A stretch of DNA of 36,200 nucleotides, taken from contig RFVO01000001.1 of assembly GCA_009928005.1 (NCBI GenBank), forward strand, positions 66,708 to 102,907. The letters are read 5' to 3'. Shown piece by piece: positions 8,901 to 15,493 of this stretch (position 1 is its first letter; every line of letters begins with the position of its first letter). The DNA is from Chitinophagia bacterium (lineage in GTDB: Bacteria; Bacteroidota; Bacteroidia; Chitinophagales; Chitinophagaceae). The translations under genes and the position numbers were made by a program. Below the pieces are notes generated by a model, which did no database searches, was not told where the DNA came from, and saw only the letters and a program-made list of their open reading frames with translations.

Positions 8901-9266
8901 AATATCAAAACCACTACTTCAATTGTTGACTTTATATTCCGTTCTTTAGCTTACGAATATTTAGGCAGAACCGATTTAGTGCACGTACTAGATAAACCTA
9001 CAGTAGAAAACTTAGGAGAAGAAGGAGATATTACACTTGTAGGCAAGCCAGAATTGAGTAGCATTCGCGTAACAGCACCTTCGACTGCTCCAGCAGCTAA
9101 AGCAGCTGTTGCTGTAGAAGCTAATGGTTCAATGGATAACATAACTGCGGCAGCGAAAAGCATGCAAAGCGATGCGCCTGCTTGTAGCACTTGCGGACAT
9201 ATTACTATAAGAAGTGGTACATGCTATAAATGTTTAAACTGCGGTACTTCTATGGGTTGTTCGTAA
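5937..9266 (+). CDS. nrdJ: Adenosylcobalamin-dependent (class II) ribonucleotide reductase
   Basis: Reduces ribonucleotides to deoxyribonucleotides using adenosylcobalamin as radical source, with no oxygen requirement and no separate radical subunit. The 1109-residue product has a catalytic barrel with ACFILSV (active-site Cys near residue 182), [16 protein letters not shown], the NPCSEYMF loop (radical-site Cys near 391) and [10 protein letters not shown]. After an acidic/lysine-rich linker (about residues 845-870) comes a TSCPD domain ([22 protein letters not shown]), then an Ala-rich stretch and a C-terminal zinc-ribbon-like CSTCGH...CYKCLNCG. This is the long NrdJ form. The frame is open back to a TTG at 5892 inside the leader repeats, so the ATG at 5937 (or 5943) is the likelier start. 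It appears monocistronic, closed by tandem terminators. No other reductase is visible here. Confidence 0.96.
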   Translation: MTMATPKTKKGLEFSRLFTKENVSPFDQFEYDYRDSVIKNPNGEKVFEMTNVEVPKQWSQIATDILAQKYFRKAGVPQPDGSLGRETTVKQVAHRMANCWRVWGERYGYFATEKDAQVFYEELVYSILNQACVPNSPQWFNTGLHESYGITGGAQGHYYVDPTDKKLKRSTSAYERPQPHACFILSVSDDLVNEGGIMDLWTREARIFKYGSGVGTNFSQIRGANEKLSGGGSSSGLMSFLKIGDRAAGAIKSGGTTRRAAKMVCLDLDHPEVMDFINWKVKEEDKVAALIAAGYDNSYEGEAYATVSGQNSNNSVRIPNSFFKALSENGNWELKARTDGRVMQSIPAREVWDQIANAAWRCADPGTQYDTTINEWHTCPKGGRINASNPCSEYMFLDNTACNLASINLRKFFNESDNSFDVKGFEYTTRLWQTVLEVSILMAQFPSKEVAQLSYDYRTTGLGFANLGSMLMVSGIAYDSEQARGIAGAITAIMTGVAYKTSAEMASFLGAFDKYEENKEDMLRVMRNHRAAAYDAEDAYVGLEIKPQGIKAQYTPDYLLKAATKAWDDAVQLGEKYGYRNAQTTVIAPTGTIGLVMDCDTTGVEPDFALVKFKKLSGGGYFKIINQSVPQALKNLGYSQAENDAIVNFAVGHASFAGAPFINNESLLAKGFTEEEITKLNGAAKSAFEIGFIFNRFTLGDACLKRLGFKEEIFADWSFNLLEALGFTEEQIDAANDYVCGTMTVEGAPALKDEHLSIFDCANKNGKKGVRYIHAHGHIRMMAACQPFLSGAISKTINLPNEATVEEIADSYLMSWKLGLKANAIYRDGSKLSQPLSTKSDKKKKADTETEEEDSVEGGSQLVDLSKLNVDELLEEVQKRMAASTDTKFKRQLSRIVERKSLPAKRRGFTQKARIGGQVLFLRTGEYNDNTLGEIFIDLAKEGSTLRSLMNCFAISISVGLQYGVPLEEFVEKFVFTKFEPSGMVDHPNIKTTTSIVDFIFRSLAYEYLGRTDLVHVLDKPTVENLGEEGDITLVGKPELSSIRVTAPSTAPAAKAAVAVEANGSMDNITAAAKSMQSDAPACSTCGHITIRSGTCYKCLNCGTSMGCS

Positions 9267-9304
9267 AAAACAACTTTTCATGAAATGTAAAATTTGTTTT
9301 TTAC
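9263..9304 (+). other. Hairpin overlapping the nrdJ stop codon
   Basis: Perfect 11-bp arms GTAAAAAACAA (9263-9273) and TTGTTTTTTAC (9294-9304) enclose a 20-nt loop that itself contains the palindrome TTTCATGAAA. The left arm includes the TAA stop. It is AT-rich, so modest in stability. It is the first element of the nrdJ 3' region, immediately before the tandem terminators. Confidence 0.5.
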
Positions 9305-9321
9305 TCCTCTAATGATTTTTC

Positions 9322-9348
9322 AAAAGGCCCCATAAAGGGGCCTTTTTT
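9322..9348 (+). terminator. Rho-independent terminator of nrdJ, copy 1
   Basis: AAAAGGCCCC (9322-9331), loop ATAAA, GGGGCCTTTT (9337-9346) with the T-run continuing to 9348. The 10-bp stem is perfect, with a six-pair G-C core. It lies 56 nt after the nrdJ stop. Confidence 0.9.
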
Positions 9349-9409
9349 GATTTTTTGTGAATTTGTATAAAATATAAAATTCAAAAAAAACATCCTCTAA
9401 TGATTTTTC

Positions 9410-9436
9410 AAAAGGCCCCATAAAGGTGCCTTTTTT
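9410..9436 (+). terminator. nrdJ terminator, copy 2 (one stem mismatch)
   Basis: Same hairpin 88 bp further on. The G-to-T change at 9427 creates a C-U mismatch in the middle of the G-C core, so it should be weaker than copy 1 but still followed by a six-T run. Confidence 0.75.
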
Positions 9437-9497
9437 GATTTTTTGTGAATTTGTATAAAATATAAAATTCAAAAAAAACATCCTCTAATGATTTTTC

Positions 9498-9523
9498 AAA
9501 AGGCCCCATAAAGGTGCCTTTTT
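9498..9523 (+). terminator. nrdJ terminator, copy 3 (one stem mismatch)
   Basis: Third hairpin, arms 9498-9507 and 9513-9522, with the same mismatch as copy 2 (T at 9515) and a five-T run to 9523. The repeat unit breaks off here. Confidence 0.7.
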
Positions 9524-9671
9524 CTTATTACCCCTATTCGGTTTTGTTTAATATTATTAACCTTTTTAAATCAATTAATCCCATTCATAAAATGGGTGGG
9601 TCTTTTTTGCATTTCATTCAATTTTTTCTTTAAATTCAATCTTTAATTACAATAGCAAAAACGTTTGCCTT
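9524..9671 (+). promoter_or_regulatory. Upstream region of the GMC dehydrogenase operon
   Basis: No gene. CCCATT (9580-9585) and AATGGG (9591-9596) form a short hairpin, followed after a few bases by a T-run at 9603-9608. TTTG (9606-9609), 21 nt, then TAAATTCA (9631-9638) is a partial promoter match. A second -7-like AACGTTTG (9660-9667) ends 4 nt before the ATG at 9672. Which promoter is used cannot be told. Confidence 0.3.
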
Positions 9672-11414
9672 ATGTCTAATTTTGAAGTAAAAGTTTCTCC
9701 TAAGAAATATGATGCAGTCATTGTGGGTTCTGGCGCAGGTGGTGGAATGGCTGCCTATGTATTATCGAAAGCTGGATTAAAAGTTTGTTTATTAGAGGCA
9801 GGTCCAGAATTTGATCCTGCAAAAAATTCTGCTCAGTTAAAAAATCCATGGGATTCGCCTCGTCGTGGAGCCAGTACAAAAATGAGACCCTTTGGTGATT
9901 TCGATGCCTCTTTCTGGGGTTGGGAAATTGATGGGGAACCTTATACACAAACACCAGGTAGCGATAAGTTTGAGTGGTGGAGAGCTAGAATGGTAGGAGG
10001 TCGTACGAATCATTGGGGACGTATCTCACTTCGTTTTGGACCACGCGATTTCAAAAGAAAAAGTATTGATGGCTTAGGGGATGATTGGCCAATAGGTTAT
10101 GAGGATATCAAACCTTACTATGATAAAATAGATAAATTAATTGGTGTATACGGAACTAATGAAGGTCGTGAAAATGATCCTGATGGAATTTTCTTACCTC
10201 CTCCAAAACCTCGTTTGCATGAATTGATGTTTAAAAAAGCAGCAACAGGTATTAATATTCCTGTGATTCCTTCTCGTTTATCTATTTTAACTAAAAAAAT
10301 TAACGACGAACGTGGTGCTTGTTTTTATTGCGGTCAATGTAATCGTTCTTGTAAAGTATACGGTGACTTCTCTTCATCTTCTGTTTTAGTTCGACCAGCT
10401 ATTTTAACAGGTAATGTAGATTTAATCACTGGTGCTATGGCGCGTGAAGTCGTGACAGACAATGAAGGAAAAGCAACAGGTGTTTCTTATGTTAATAAAT
10501 TTGATAATCAAGAATATCAAATCAATGCAAAAGTGGTGATCCTTGGAGCAAGCACATGTGAGACTGCTCGTTTGTTATTGAATTCAAAATCTACAAAACA
10601 TCCAAATGGTTTAGCAAATAGTTCTGGCGTTGTTGGCCATTATTTACATGATTCTACCGGTGCTGCAATGGGAGGTGTGATTCCTGCTTTATTTGGACGT
10701 AAACGTTATAATGAAGATGGAGTAGGTGGCATGCACGTATATACTCCATGGTGGTTGGATAATAAAAAATTAGACTTTCCTCGTGGTTACCATATTGAAT
10801 ATTGGGGAGGTATGAGTCAACCTGGTTATGGTTTTGGAATGGGTATGCAGGGATTAAATGGCAAATTTCAAGTAAATGGTAGGACCAAGGAAGCAGGTGG
10901 ATATGGCGAATCTTTAAAAGAGGATGTTCGTTTCTTTTATGGTGCCAATGTGGGAATGGGTGGTCGTGGCGAAGCAGTGCCACGCTTTGAAAATAAATGT
11001 AGCATTGATCCTGATGTAGTAGATAAATATGGTATTCCAGTGTTGAAATTTGATTGTAAGAATTCTGATTATGAAGTAAAGCAAGCAAAGCACATGAAAG
11101 AAACTTTTAAAGAAATCATGCATGAAATGGGAGCTGTTATTACTTGGGGTGATCAAGATGATGCAAGCAATAAATACGGTTTATCTAATCCAGGTAATAT
11201 TATTCACGAAGCAGGAACTGTTCGTATGGGCGCCGATAAAAAATCAGCTCCTTTGAATGCATTTGGCCAAGCTTATGATTGTAAGAATTTATTCTGCGTA
11301 GATGGATCTGTATTTACTTCTCAAGCAGATAAAAATATTACATGGACTATATTGGCATTGTCTATGCGTACTTCAGAATATGTATTGGATCAACTTCAAA
11401 AACAAAACCTGTAA
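9672..11414 (+). CDS. GMC-family FAD-dependent oxidoreductase (sugar/alcohol dehydrogenase large subunit)
   Basis: Flavoprotein dehydrogenase, 580 residues, of the glucose-methanol-choline superfamily, resembling the large subunits of gluconate, fructose and FAD-glucose dehydrogenases. The N-terminal FAD motif is VIVGSGAGGGMAAYVL (about residues 15-30). The GGRTNHWGR segment follows near 112-120, and the C-terminal GMC signature with HEAGTVRMG and NLFCVDGSVFTSQADKNITWTI closes the protein. A ferredoxin-like CX2CX2CX3C cluster (Cys217, 220, 223, 227) suggests an iron-sulfur centre, as reported for some FAD-dependent sugar dehydrogenases. There is no signal peptide. The small subunit encoded 44 bp downstream has one, so joint Tat export is likely. 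The substrate is unknown, and no cytochrome c subunit gene is adjacent. Confidence 0.9.
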   Translation: MSNFEVKVSPKKYDAVIVGSGAGGGMAAYVLSKAGLKVCLLEAGPEFDPAKNSAQLKNPWDSPRRGASTKMRPFGDFDASFWGWEIDGEPYTQTPGSDKFEWWRARMVGGRTNHWGRISLRFGPRDFKRKSIDGLGDDWPIGYEDIKPYYDKIDKLIGVYGTNEGRENDPDGIFLPPPKPRLHELMFKKAATGINIPVIPSRLSILTKKINDERGACFYCGQCNRSCKVYGDFSSSSVLVRPAILTGNVDLITGAMAREVVTDNEGKATGVSYVNKFDNQEYQINAKVVILGASTCETARLLLNSKSTKHPNGLANSSGVVGHYLHDSTGAAMGGVIPALFGRKRYNEDGVGGMHVYTPWWLDNKKLDFPRGYHIEYWGGMSQPGYGFGMGMQGLNGKFQVNGRTKEAGGYGESLKEDVRFFYGANVGMGGRGEAVPRFENKCSIDPDVVDKYGIPVLKFDCKNSDYEVKQAKHMKETFKEIMHEMGAVITWGDQDDASNKYGLSNPGNIIHEAGTVRMGADKKSAPLNAFGQAYDCKNLFCVDGSVFTSQADKNITWTILALSMRTSEYVLDQLQKQNL

Positions 11415-11458
11415 TCAATTGACTTATAAAAATTTTAATTTTTAAAAAATAAAATATT

Positions 11459-12094
11459 ATGGACAGAAGAAAATCCATCAAAGCGATGATATTAGGGACA
11501 GTTTCAACAGCTGTGCTAGTAGAAGCTTGTAAAAGTTCAGCCACTACTGTTACTGAAGTGAACATGGACGACCGTATGCAGGAAGAAAAAGACTATTTAG
11601 TAAAAGTAAAAGCGCAGCCTAATTTTTTCACTGCACATGAAATGGCTACTATTACTATACTATCTGATATTATTATACCTAAAGATGCAGTAAGTGGTTC
11701 TGCTACCGATGCGAAAGTGCCTGAGTTTATCGAGTTTATCGTAAAAGATATGCCCGATCATCAAGTGCCAATGCGTGGTGGTTTAAAATGGTTAGACTTA
11801 CATAGCTATAAAAAACATAGCAAGGCCTTTGTAGAATGTACTAGTAAAGAGCAGATAGGTATTGTTGATGAAATTGCTTATCCTAAAAAAGCAGCGCCAG
11901 AACTAGCACAAGGTGTAAGCTTTTTTAATAAAATAAGAGACTTAGTAACCACTGGTTTTTACACTGCAGAAATTGGTGTTAAAGACTTAGGCTATATGGG
12001 TAATGTGCCTAATATGTGGGCGGGTGTACCAGATGATGTACTAAAGCAATATGGTTTAGCTTATACAGAGAAGGAATTGAAAGAATGTATATAA
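11459..12094 (+). CDS. Gluconate 2-dehydrogenase subunit 3-like protein, Tat/lipoprotein signal
   Basis: Small subunit of a periplasmic dehydrogenase, 211 residues. The N-terminus begins MDRRKSIKAMILG, a short twin-arginine-type signal, and runs to VLVEACKSS, where a lipobox-like VEAC could mark lipid attachment at Cys25. The body shows the subunit-3 pattern: FFTAHEMATITILSDIIIPKD near residues 55-75, then FIEFIVKDMPDHQVPMRGGLKWLD, and a C-terminal MGNVPNMWAGVPDDVLKQYGL segment. It is the second gene of the GMC unit and ends at a strong terminator. By analogy to known dehydrogenases it probably carries the large subunit across the membrane and anchors it. Confidence 0.87.
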   Translation: MDRRKSIKAMILGTVSTAVLVEACKSSATTVTEVNMDDRMQEEKDYLVKVKAQPNFFTAHEMATITILSDIIIPKDAVSGSATDAKVPEFIEFIVKDMPDHQVPMRGGLKWLDLHSYKKHSKAFVECTSKEQIGIVDEIAYPKKAAPELAQGVSFFNKIRDLVTTGFYTAEIGVKDLGYMGNVPNMWAGVPDDVLKQYGLAYTEKELKECI

Positions 12095-12121
12095 TTTAAT
12101 TTCTAATGACTTTATAAAAAG

Positions 12122-12147
12122 AGGCTCCATATTTTGGGGCCTTTTTT
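12122..12147 (+). terminator. Terminator of the GMC dehydrogenase operon
   Basis: AGGCTCC (12122-12128), loop ATATTTT, GGGGCCT (12136-12142), then Ts to 12147. The stem has one T-G wobble. It is preceded by TCTAATGA at about 12102, similar to the start of the nrdJ terminator unit. Confidence 0.85.
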
Positions 12148-12163
12148 ATTTTAACCAAAACAT

Positions 12164-12235
12164 GAGAAAAGATACCTATTCCTAGCTCACTGCTCGCTTC
12201 GCTCGAAAGTTCGCTGCGTAATAGTATCTTTTCTC
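12164..12235. repeat. 72-bp REP-like palindromic element
   Basis: Outer arms GAGAAAAGATA (12164-12174) and TATCTTTTCTC (12225-12235) are perfectly complementary. After a one-base bulge, CTATT (12176-12180) pairs with AATAG (12220-12224). The 39-nt head is unusually G-C rich for this genome and contains repeated GCTCGCTTCGCTCG-type words that can fold on themselves. It resembles intergenic REP-type or small MITE-like elements. Only one copy was seen in the window, so dispersal in the genome is unproven. Confidence 0.6.
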
Positions 12236-12270
12236 TTTTAATATTAACCTCTTATCATTTATATAAGCAT

Positions 12271-12306
12271 AAAAAAGTCCCGCTTTTATTTGCAGGACTT
12301 TTTTTT
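12271..12306. terminator. Bidirectional terminator between the GMC operon and metG
   Basis: AAAAAAGTCC (12271-12280) and GGACTTTTTT (12295-12304) form a 10-bp stem flanked by A and T runs, so it can terminate on both strands. It mainly serves metG, whose stop is 22 bp away on the minus strand. Confidence 0.8.
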
Positions 12307-12327
12307 GAGCTTAATTTATATTTCTAA

Positions 12328-14457
12328 TTACGATATGCTACTACCAGATGCAATGGCCTCAGAAGGTTGTACAAAGTATAACTTACCATTCGCATCTTCT
12401 GCCATTAATATCATACCCTTGCTTTCAATACCGCGCATTTTACGAGGAGCTAAATTAGCCACCACCACTACTTGCTTTCCCACAATAGATGCTGGCTCAA
12501 AATGCATTGCAATTCCAGATAGTATGGTTCTTTTTTCCGAACCAAGGTCTACTTCCAATTGTAAAAGCTTATCTGCTTTTTCTACTTTCTTGGCTTCAAT
12601 AATAGTACCTACACGTAAATCTATTTTACTAAAATCATCGAAAACAATTTCAGGCTTTAAGCCTTTGTCTTTTACATCTGAAGGACCTGCAGCTGGCGTA
12701 ATATTATCCATATTTGTTTTTTTAGCGTTGAGATTGCTTTTCAATTGAGTTAATTCTGCTTCTATTTCTTCATCTTCAATTTTTCTAAACAATAATTCAG
12801 GGGGCCTTAAACTATAACCTACTTTTAATAAATTAAATCCTCCTGCATTTTTCCATTCTAACATTCTATCAACCACCTTCATCATAGAACACATTTTCTT
12901 AGCAGTGAAAGGTAAGAATGGATTAATTAAAATGGCCAGATTCGCGCATAACTGTAAACAAGCATGCATGGTGTTGTCAATCTTAGCTTGAGCAGTAGGG
13001 TCGGTATCAATATTTTTTGCAAGTATCCATGGCTCCTTTTTTTGCATGTATTGATTACCTATACGCGCTAAATTTATTACTTCAAATTGTGCTTCTCTAA
13101 ATTTATACTGTTCTAATAATTCAGTAATTTTTTCTTTACTTTCTTTTACACTCATTAAAATAGCTTCATCTTCATCATCCAAGTATTCGGTATGAATAGG
13201 AGGTACTTTTCCTTTGCATAATTTATGCATCAGCACCCAGGTTCTATTGACAAAATTGGCAAATATGCTTACTAGCTCTCCATTCACGGATTCTTGAAAT
13301 CCTTTCCAAGTAAATTCACTGTCCTTAGATTCAGGTGCTATGGCAGTTAAATAAAAACGAAGACTATCGGCAAGACCATTGCCACCATTGTCTTTTTTTA
13401 TCCACTTTTTTATAAAGTCATCCATTTCAATACTCCAACCTTTAGAAGTACTCATCTTATCGCCTTCTAAATTCATAAACTCATTAGCAGGTACATTCTC
13501 AGGTAAGATATTTCCATGCAATTTTAACATGATCGGGAAAATAATGCAATGAAAAACGATATTGTCTTTACCAATAAAGTGAACCAGTTTGGTATTTTTA
13601 TCATTCCAATAAGGGGTCCAATCTTTTCCTGTATTTAAAGCCCATTGTTTAGTAGCGCTTATATATCCAATAGGCGCGTCAAACCAAACATATAAAACTT
13701 TTCCAGCTCCAGTTGCTAGTGGTACTTTCACGCCCCAGTCTAAATCGCGGGTAACTGCTCTGGGTTGTAAGCCTCCTTCAATCCAACTTTTACATTGTCC
13801 TACTACGGCGGCTCTCCAATCTTTTGCATGGTCGTTTAATATCCACTGGCGTAAAAAGTCTTCGTGTTTATTTAAAGGTAAATACCAGTGTGTTGTTTCT
13901 TTTTTTATTGGCGCTTGCCCACTTAAAGTACTAACTGGATTTATTAATTCTTCAGGACTTAAGCTTTTGCCACATTTTTCACATTGATCGCCATAGGCTT
14001 CCGGATGACTACAATTAGGACAAGTTCCTTTTATATATCGGTCAGCTAAAAAAGTAGAATTAGCTTCATCATAATATTGTTCTGAAGTTTTTGTTTCTAA
14101 ATCACCTTTGGCTTCTAAGTCTTTAAAAAATGCACTAGCCGTTTCATGGTGTAAAGGGTCGCTAGTTCGGTGGTAAATATCAAACTCAATACCTAGGTCT
14201 TTAAAATTTTGTTCAATAATTGGATGGTACTTATCTATAATGGCTTGTGAGGTGGTATTTTCCTTAGTGGCTTGAATTGGAATTGCTGTTCCATGTTCAT
14301 CACTTCCACATACAAATACCACATCTCTTTTCTGTGCTTTCAGATAGCGTACATAAATATCTGCAGGTAAATAAGCGCCTGCCAGGTGCCCAATATGCTT
14401 CAGTCCATTTGCATAAGGAAGGGCTGCAGTAATCAAATATCTATTTGGCGTGTTCAT
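12328..14457 (-). CDS. metG: Methionyl-tRNA synthetase
   Basis: Charges tRNA-Met with methionine using ATP. The 709-residue chain has the class I signatures HIGH (residues 21-24, in LKHIGHLAGAY) and KMSTS (near 333). A zinc-knuckle insert holds CPNCSHPEAYGDQCEKCG, the four-cysteine form. The anticodon-binding helical domain follows, and the C-terminus is a fused tRNA-binding OB-fold (FSKIDLRVGTIIEAKKVEKADKLL, near residue 600 onward), as in E. coli-type dimeric MetG. The frame extends to 14502, which would overlap the divergent LD-carboxypeptidase start. The conserved N-terminus and a promoter at 14463-14494 support the ATG at 14457. Confidence 0.96.
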   Translation of the reverse strand: MNTPNRYLITAALPYANGLKHIGHLAGAYLPADIYVRYLKAQKRDVVFVCGSDEHGTAIPIQATKENTTSQAIIDKYHPIIEQNFKDLGIEFDIYHRTSDPLHHETASAFFKDLEAKGDLETKTSEQYYDEANSTFLADRYIKGTCPNCSHPEAYGDQCEKCGKSLSPEELINPVSTLSGQAPIKKETTHWYLPLNKHEDFLRQWILNDHAKDWRAAVVGQCKSWIEGGLQPRAVTRDLDWGVKVPLATGAGKVLYVWFDAPIGYISATKQWALNTGKDWTPYWNDKNTKLVHFIGKDNIVFHCIIFPIMLKLHGNILPENVPANEFMNLEGDKMSTSKGWSIEMDDFIKKWIKKDNGGNGLADSLRFYLTAIAPESKDSEFTWKGFQESVNGELVSIFANFVNRTWVLMHKLCKGKVPPIHTEYLDDEDEAILMSVKESKEKITELLEQYKFREAQFEVINLARIGNQYMQKKEPWILAKNIDTDPTAQAKIDNTMHACLQLCANLAILINPFLPFTAKKMCSMMKVVDRMLEWKNAGGFNLLKVGYSLRPPELLFRKIEDEEIEAELTQLKSNLNAKKTNMDNITPAAGPSDVKDKGLKPEIVFDDFSKIDLRVGTIIEAKKVEKADKLLQLEVDLGSEKRTILSGIAMHFEPASIVGKQVVVVANLAPRKMRGIESKGMILMAEDANGKLYFVQPSEAIASGSSIS

Positions 14458-14462
14458 TGCAG

Positions 14463-14494
14463 CAAAAGTACTTAATATTGTGGTATGATTCAAC
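14463..14494 (-). promoter_or_regulatory. metG promoter abutting the start codon
   Basis: Minus-strand GTTG (14491-14494), 20 nt, then TACTTTTG (14463-14470), an exact TAnnTTTG. Only 5 nt separate the -7 box from the metG ATG, so the mRNA should be leaderless or nearly so. The -33 element overlaps the first codons of the divergent gene. Confidence 0.6.
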
Positions 14495-15387
14495 CGTCTC
14501 ATCTTCGTCAGGGAGATACTATCGGCATTGTATGCCCATCTGGTTATATACCCTTAGAAAAAGTGCAAATATGCATTCAAACCCTTGAAAATTGGGGCTA
14601 TTCAGTAAGGTTGGGTAAAACAGTGGGTACTAAAAAGGACAGTTTTTCCGCTACCGATACAGAAAGAACAGCCGATTTGCAATCTATGTTAGATGACCCA
14701 ACTGTTAAGGCTGTTTTATGTGCAAGGGGCGGTTATGGAGCAAGTAGAATTATAAATAACATACATTTTAAACGTTTTAATGAGAAGCCAAAATGGGTAA
14801 TTGGCTTTAGTGATATAACAGTTTTACATGCGGCCATTTTAAAACAAAATTGCATGAGTATTCATGGTCCTATGGCTGCTGCGTTTGAGAAGGGAGAAGC
14901 AGGAGTGCCTTATATTCAATCCTTAAGAGAAGTACTAGAAGGAACAAAAACAAAATATATTATACCCTCACATGTCATGAATAAAATGGGAACAGCTAAA
15001 GCACAAATGGTGGGGGGAAATTTATGCCTTATAGCACATTTAATAGGGTCAAGAAACGAGGTAGAAACGAGCGGAAAAATTTTGTTTTTAGAAGACATTG
15101 GCGAGTATCATTATAATATTGACCGATTAATGATTCAATGTAAAAATGCGGGGCTGTTTAATAATTTAGCCGGTTTAGTGATTGGAGGTTTTACCGATTT
15201 AAAAGACCCCTCTTCAGATTTTGGCGCCACGGCTTATGATATTATCAATGAACATACCTCAGTATATACTTATCCCATTTGTTTCGATTTTCCAATTAGT
15301 CATAGCCTTCCTAATTATGCCATTAAACAAGGCCAGCAATATAGTCTAGAGGTTTCTGAGGAAGGCGTTTGTTTGCAGGAGGCCTAG
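14485..15387 (+). CDS. LD-carboxypeptidase (peptidase family S66)
   Basis: Serine peptidase of the LdcA/MccF family, 300 residues. LdcA members remove the terminal D-Ala from murein tetrapeptides during peptidoglycan recycling in the cytoplasm. Seen: N-terminal GDTIGIVCPSG, ARGGYGASRII near residue 75, the nucleophile segment IGFSDITVLHAAI near residue 110, the Glu of FLEDIGEYHYNIDRLM near 200, and the catalytic His in ISHSLPNYAI near 275. No signal peptide is present. It starts 27 bp from metG on the opposite strand, and TAATATTG (14473-14480) sits 4 nt before its ATG as a one-mismatch -7 box. MccF-type immunity is a less likely alternative. Confidence 0.9.
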   Translation: MIQPSHLRQGDTIGIVCPSGYIPLEKVQICIQTLENWGYSVRLGKTVGTKKDSFSATDTERTADLQSMLDDPTVKAVLCARGGYGASRIINNIHFKRFNEKPKWVIGFSDITVLHAAILKQNCMSIHGPMAAAFEKGEAGVPYIQSLREVLEGTKTKYIIPSHVMNKMGTAKAQMVGGNLCLIAHLIGSRNEVETSGKILFLEDIGEYHYNIDRLMIQCKNAGLFNNLAGLVIGGFTDLKDPSSDFGATAYDIINEHTSVYTYPICFDFPISHSLPNYAIKQGQQYSLEVSEEGVCLQEA

Positions 15388-15466
15388 AATTTTACATTTT
15401 TTTAACCTAATTATTAAACAAGCGTTAATATTGGCTTTTAGCGATTAAGCAATCTAATAATTGCAT

Positions 15467-15474
15467 TAAATTTG
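15467..15474 (+). promoter_or_regulatory. -7 box (TAAATTTG) upstream of the 15494 gene
   Basis: Exact TAnnTTTG, with a 19-nt distance to the ATG. No TTTG is found at the matching -33 position. The 106-bp gap from the previous gene fits an independent promoter. Confidence 0.4.
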
Positions 15475-15493
15475 TATTATAAAATTCAAAAAA

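Larger units (their letters stand above)
9306..9523 (+). repeat. 88-bp tandem repeat, two full copies and a 42-bp partial copy
   Basis: Unit starts at 9306, 9394 and 9482, exactly 88 bp apart. Copies 1 and 2 differ at one base (G at 9339, T at 9427). The truncated third copy carries the copy-2 variant (T at 9515) and ends in the T-run. Each unit begins CCTCTAATGATTTTT, then the terminator hairpin, then an AT spacer with TGAATTT/AAATTCA arms. The near-identity suggests recent slippage or unequal exchange. Spacers are identical rather than unique, so this is not a CRISPR array. Confidence 0.95.

Noticed and set aside
9306..9523. CRISPR array
   Set aside because: The unit is 88 bp with identical contents and no unique spacers, and each copy holds a terminator hairpin.
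10654..11088. 144-codon open frame on the minus strand inside the GMC oxidoreductase gene
   Set aside because: Histidine/tyrosine-rich composition mirrors the codons of the opposite gene. It has no recognisable motif and lies wholly inside a well-supported coding region.
12290..12748. 152-codon plus-strand open frame overlapping the end of metG
   Set aside because: It is the complement of the metG tRNA-binding domain and runs out through the metG terminator. No independent support.
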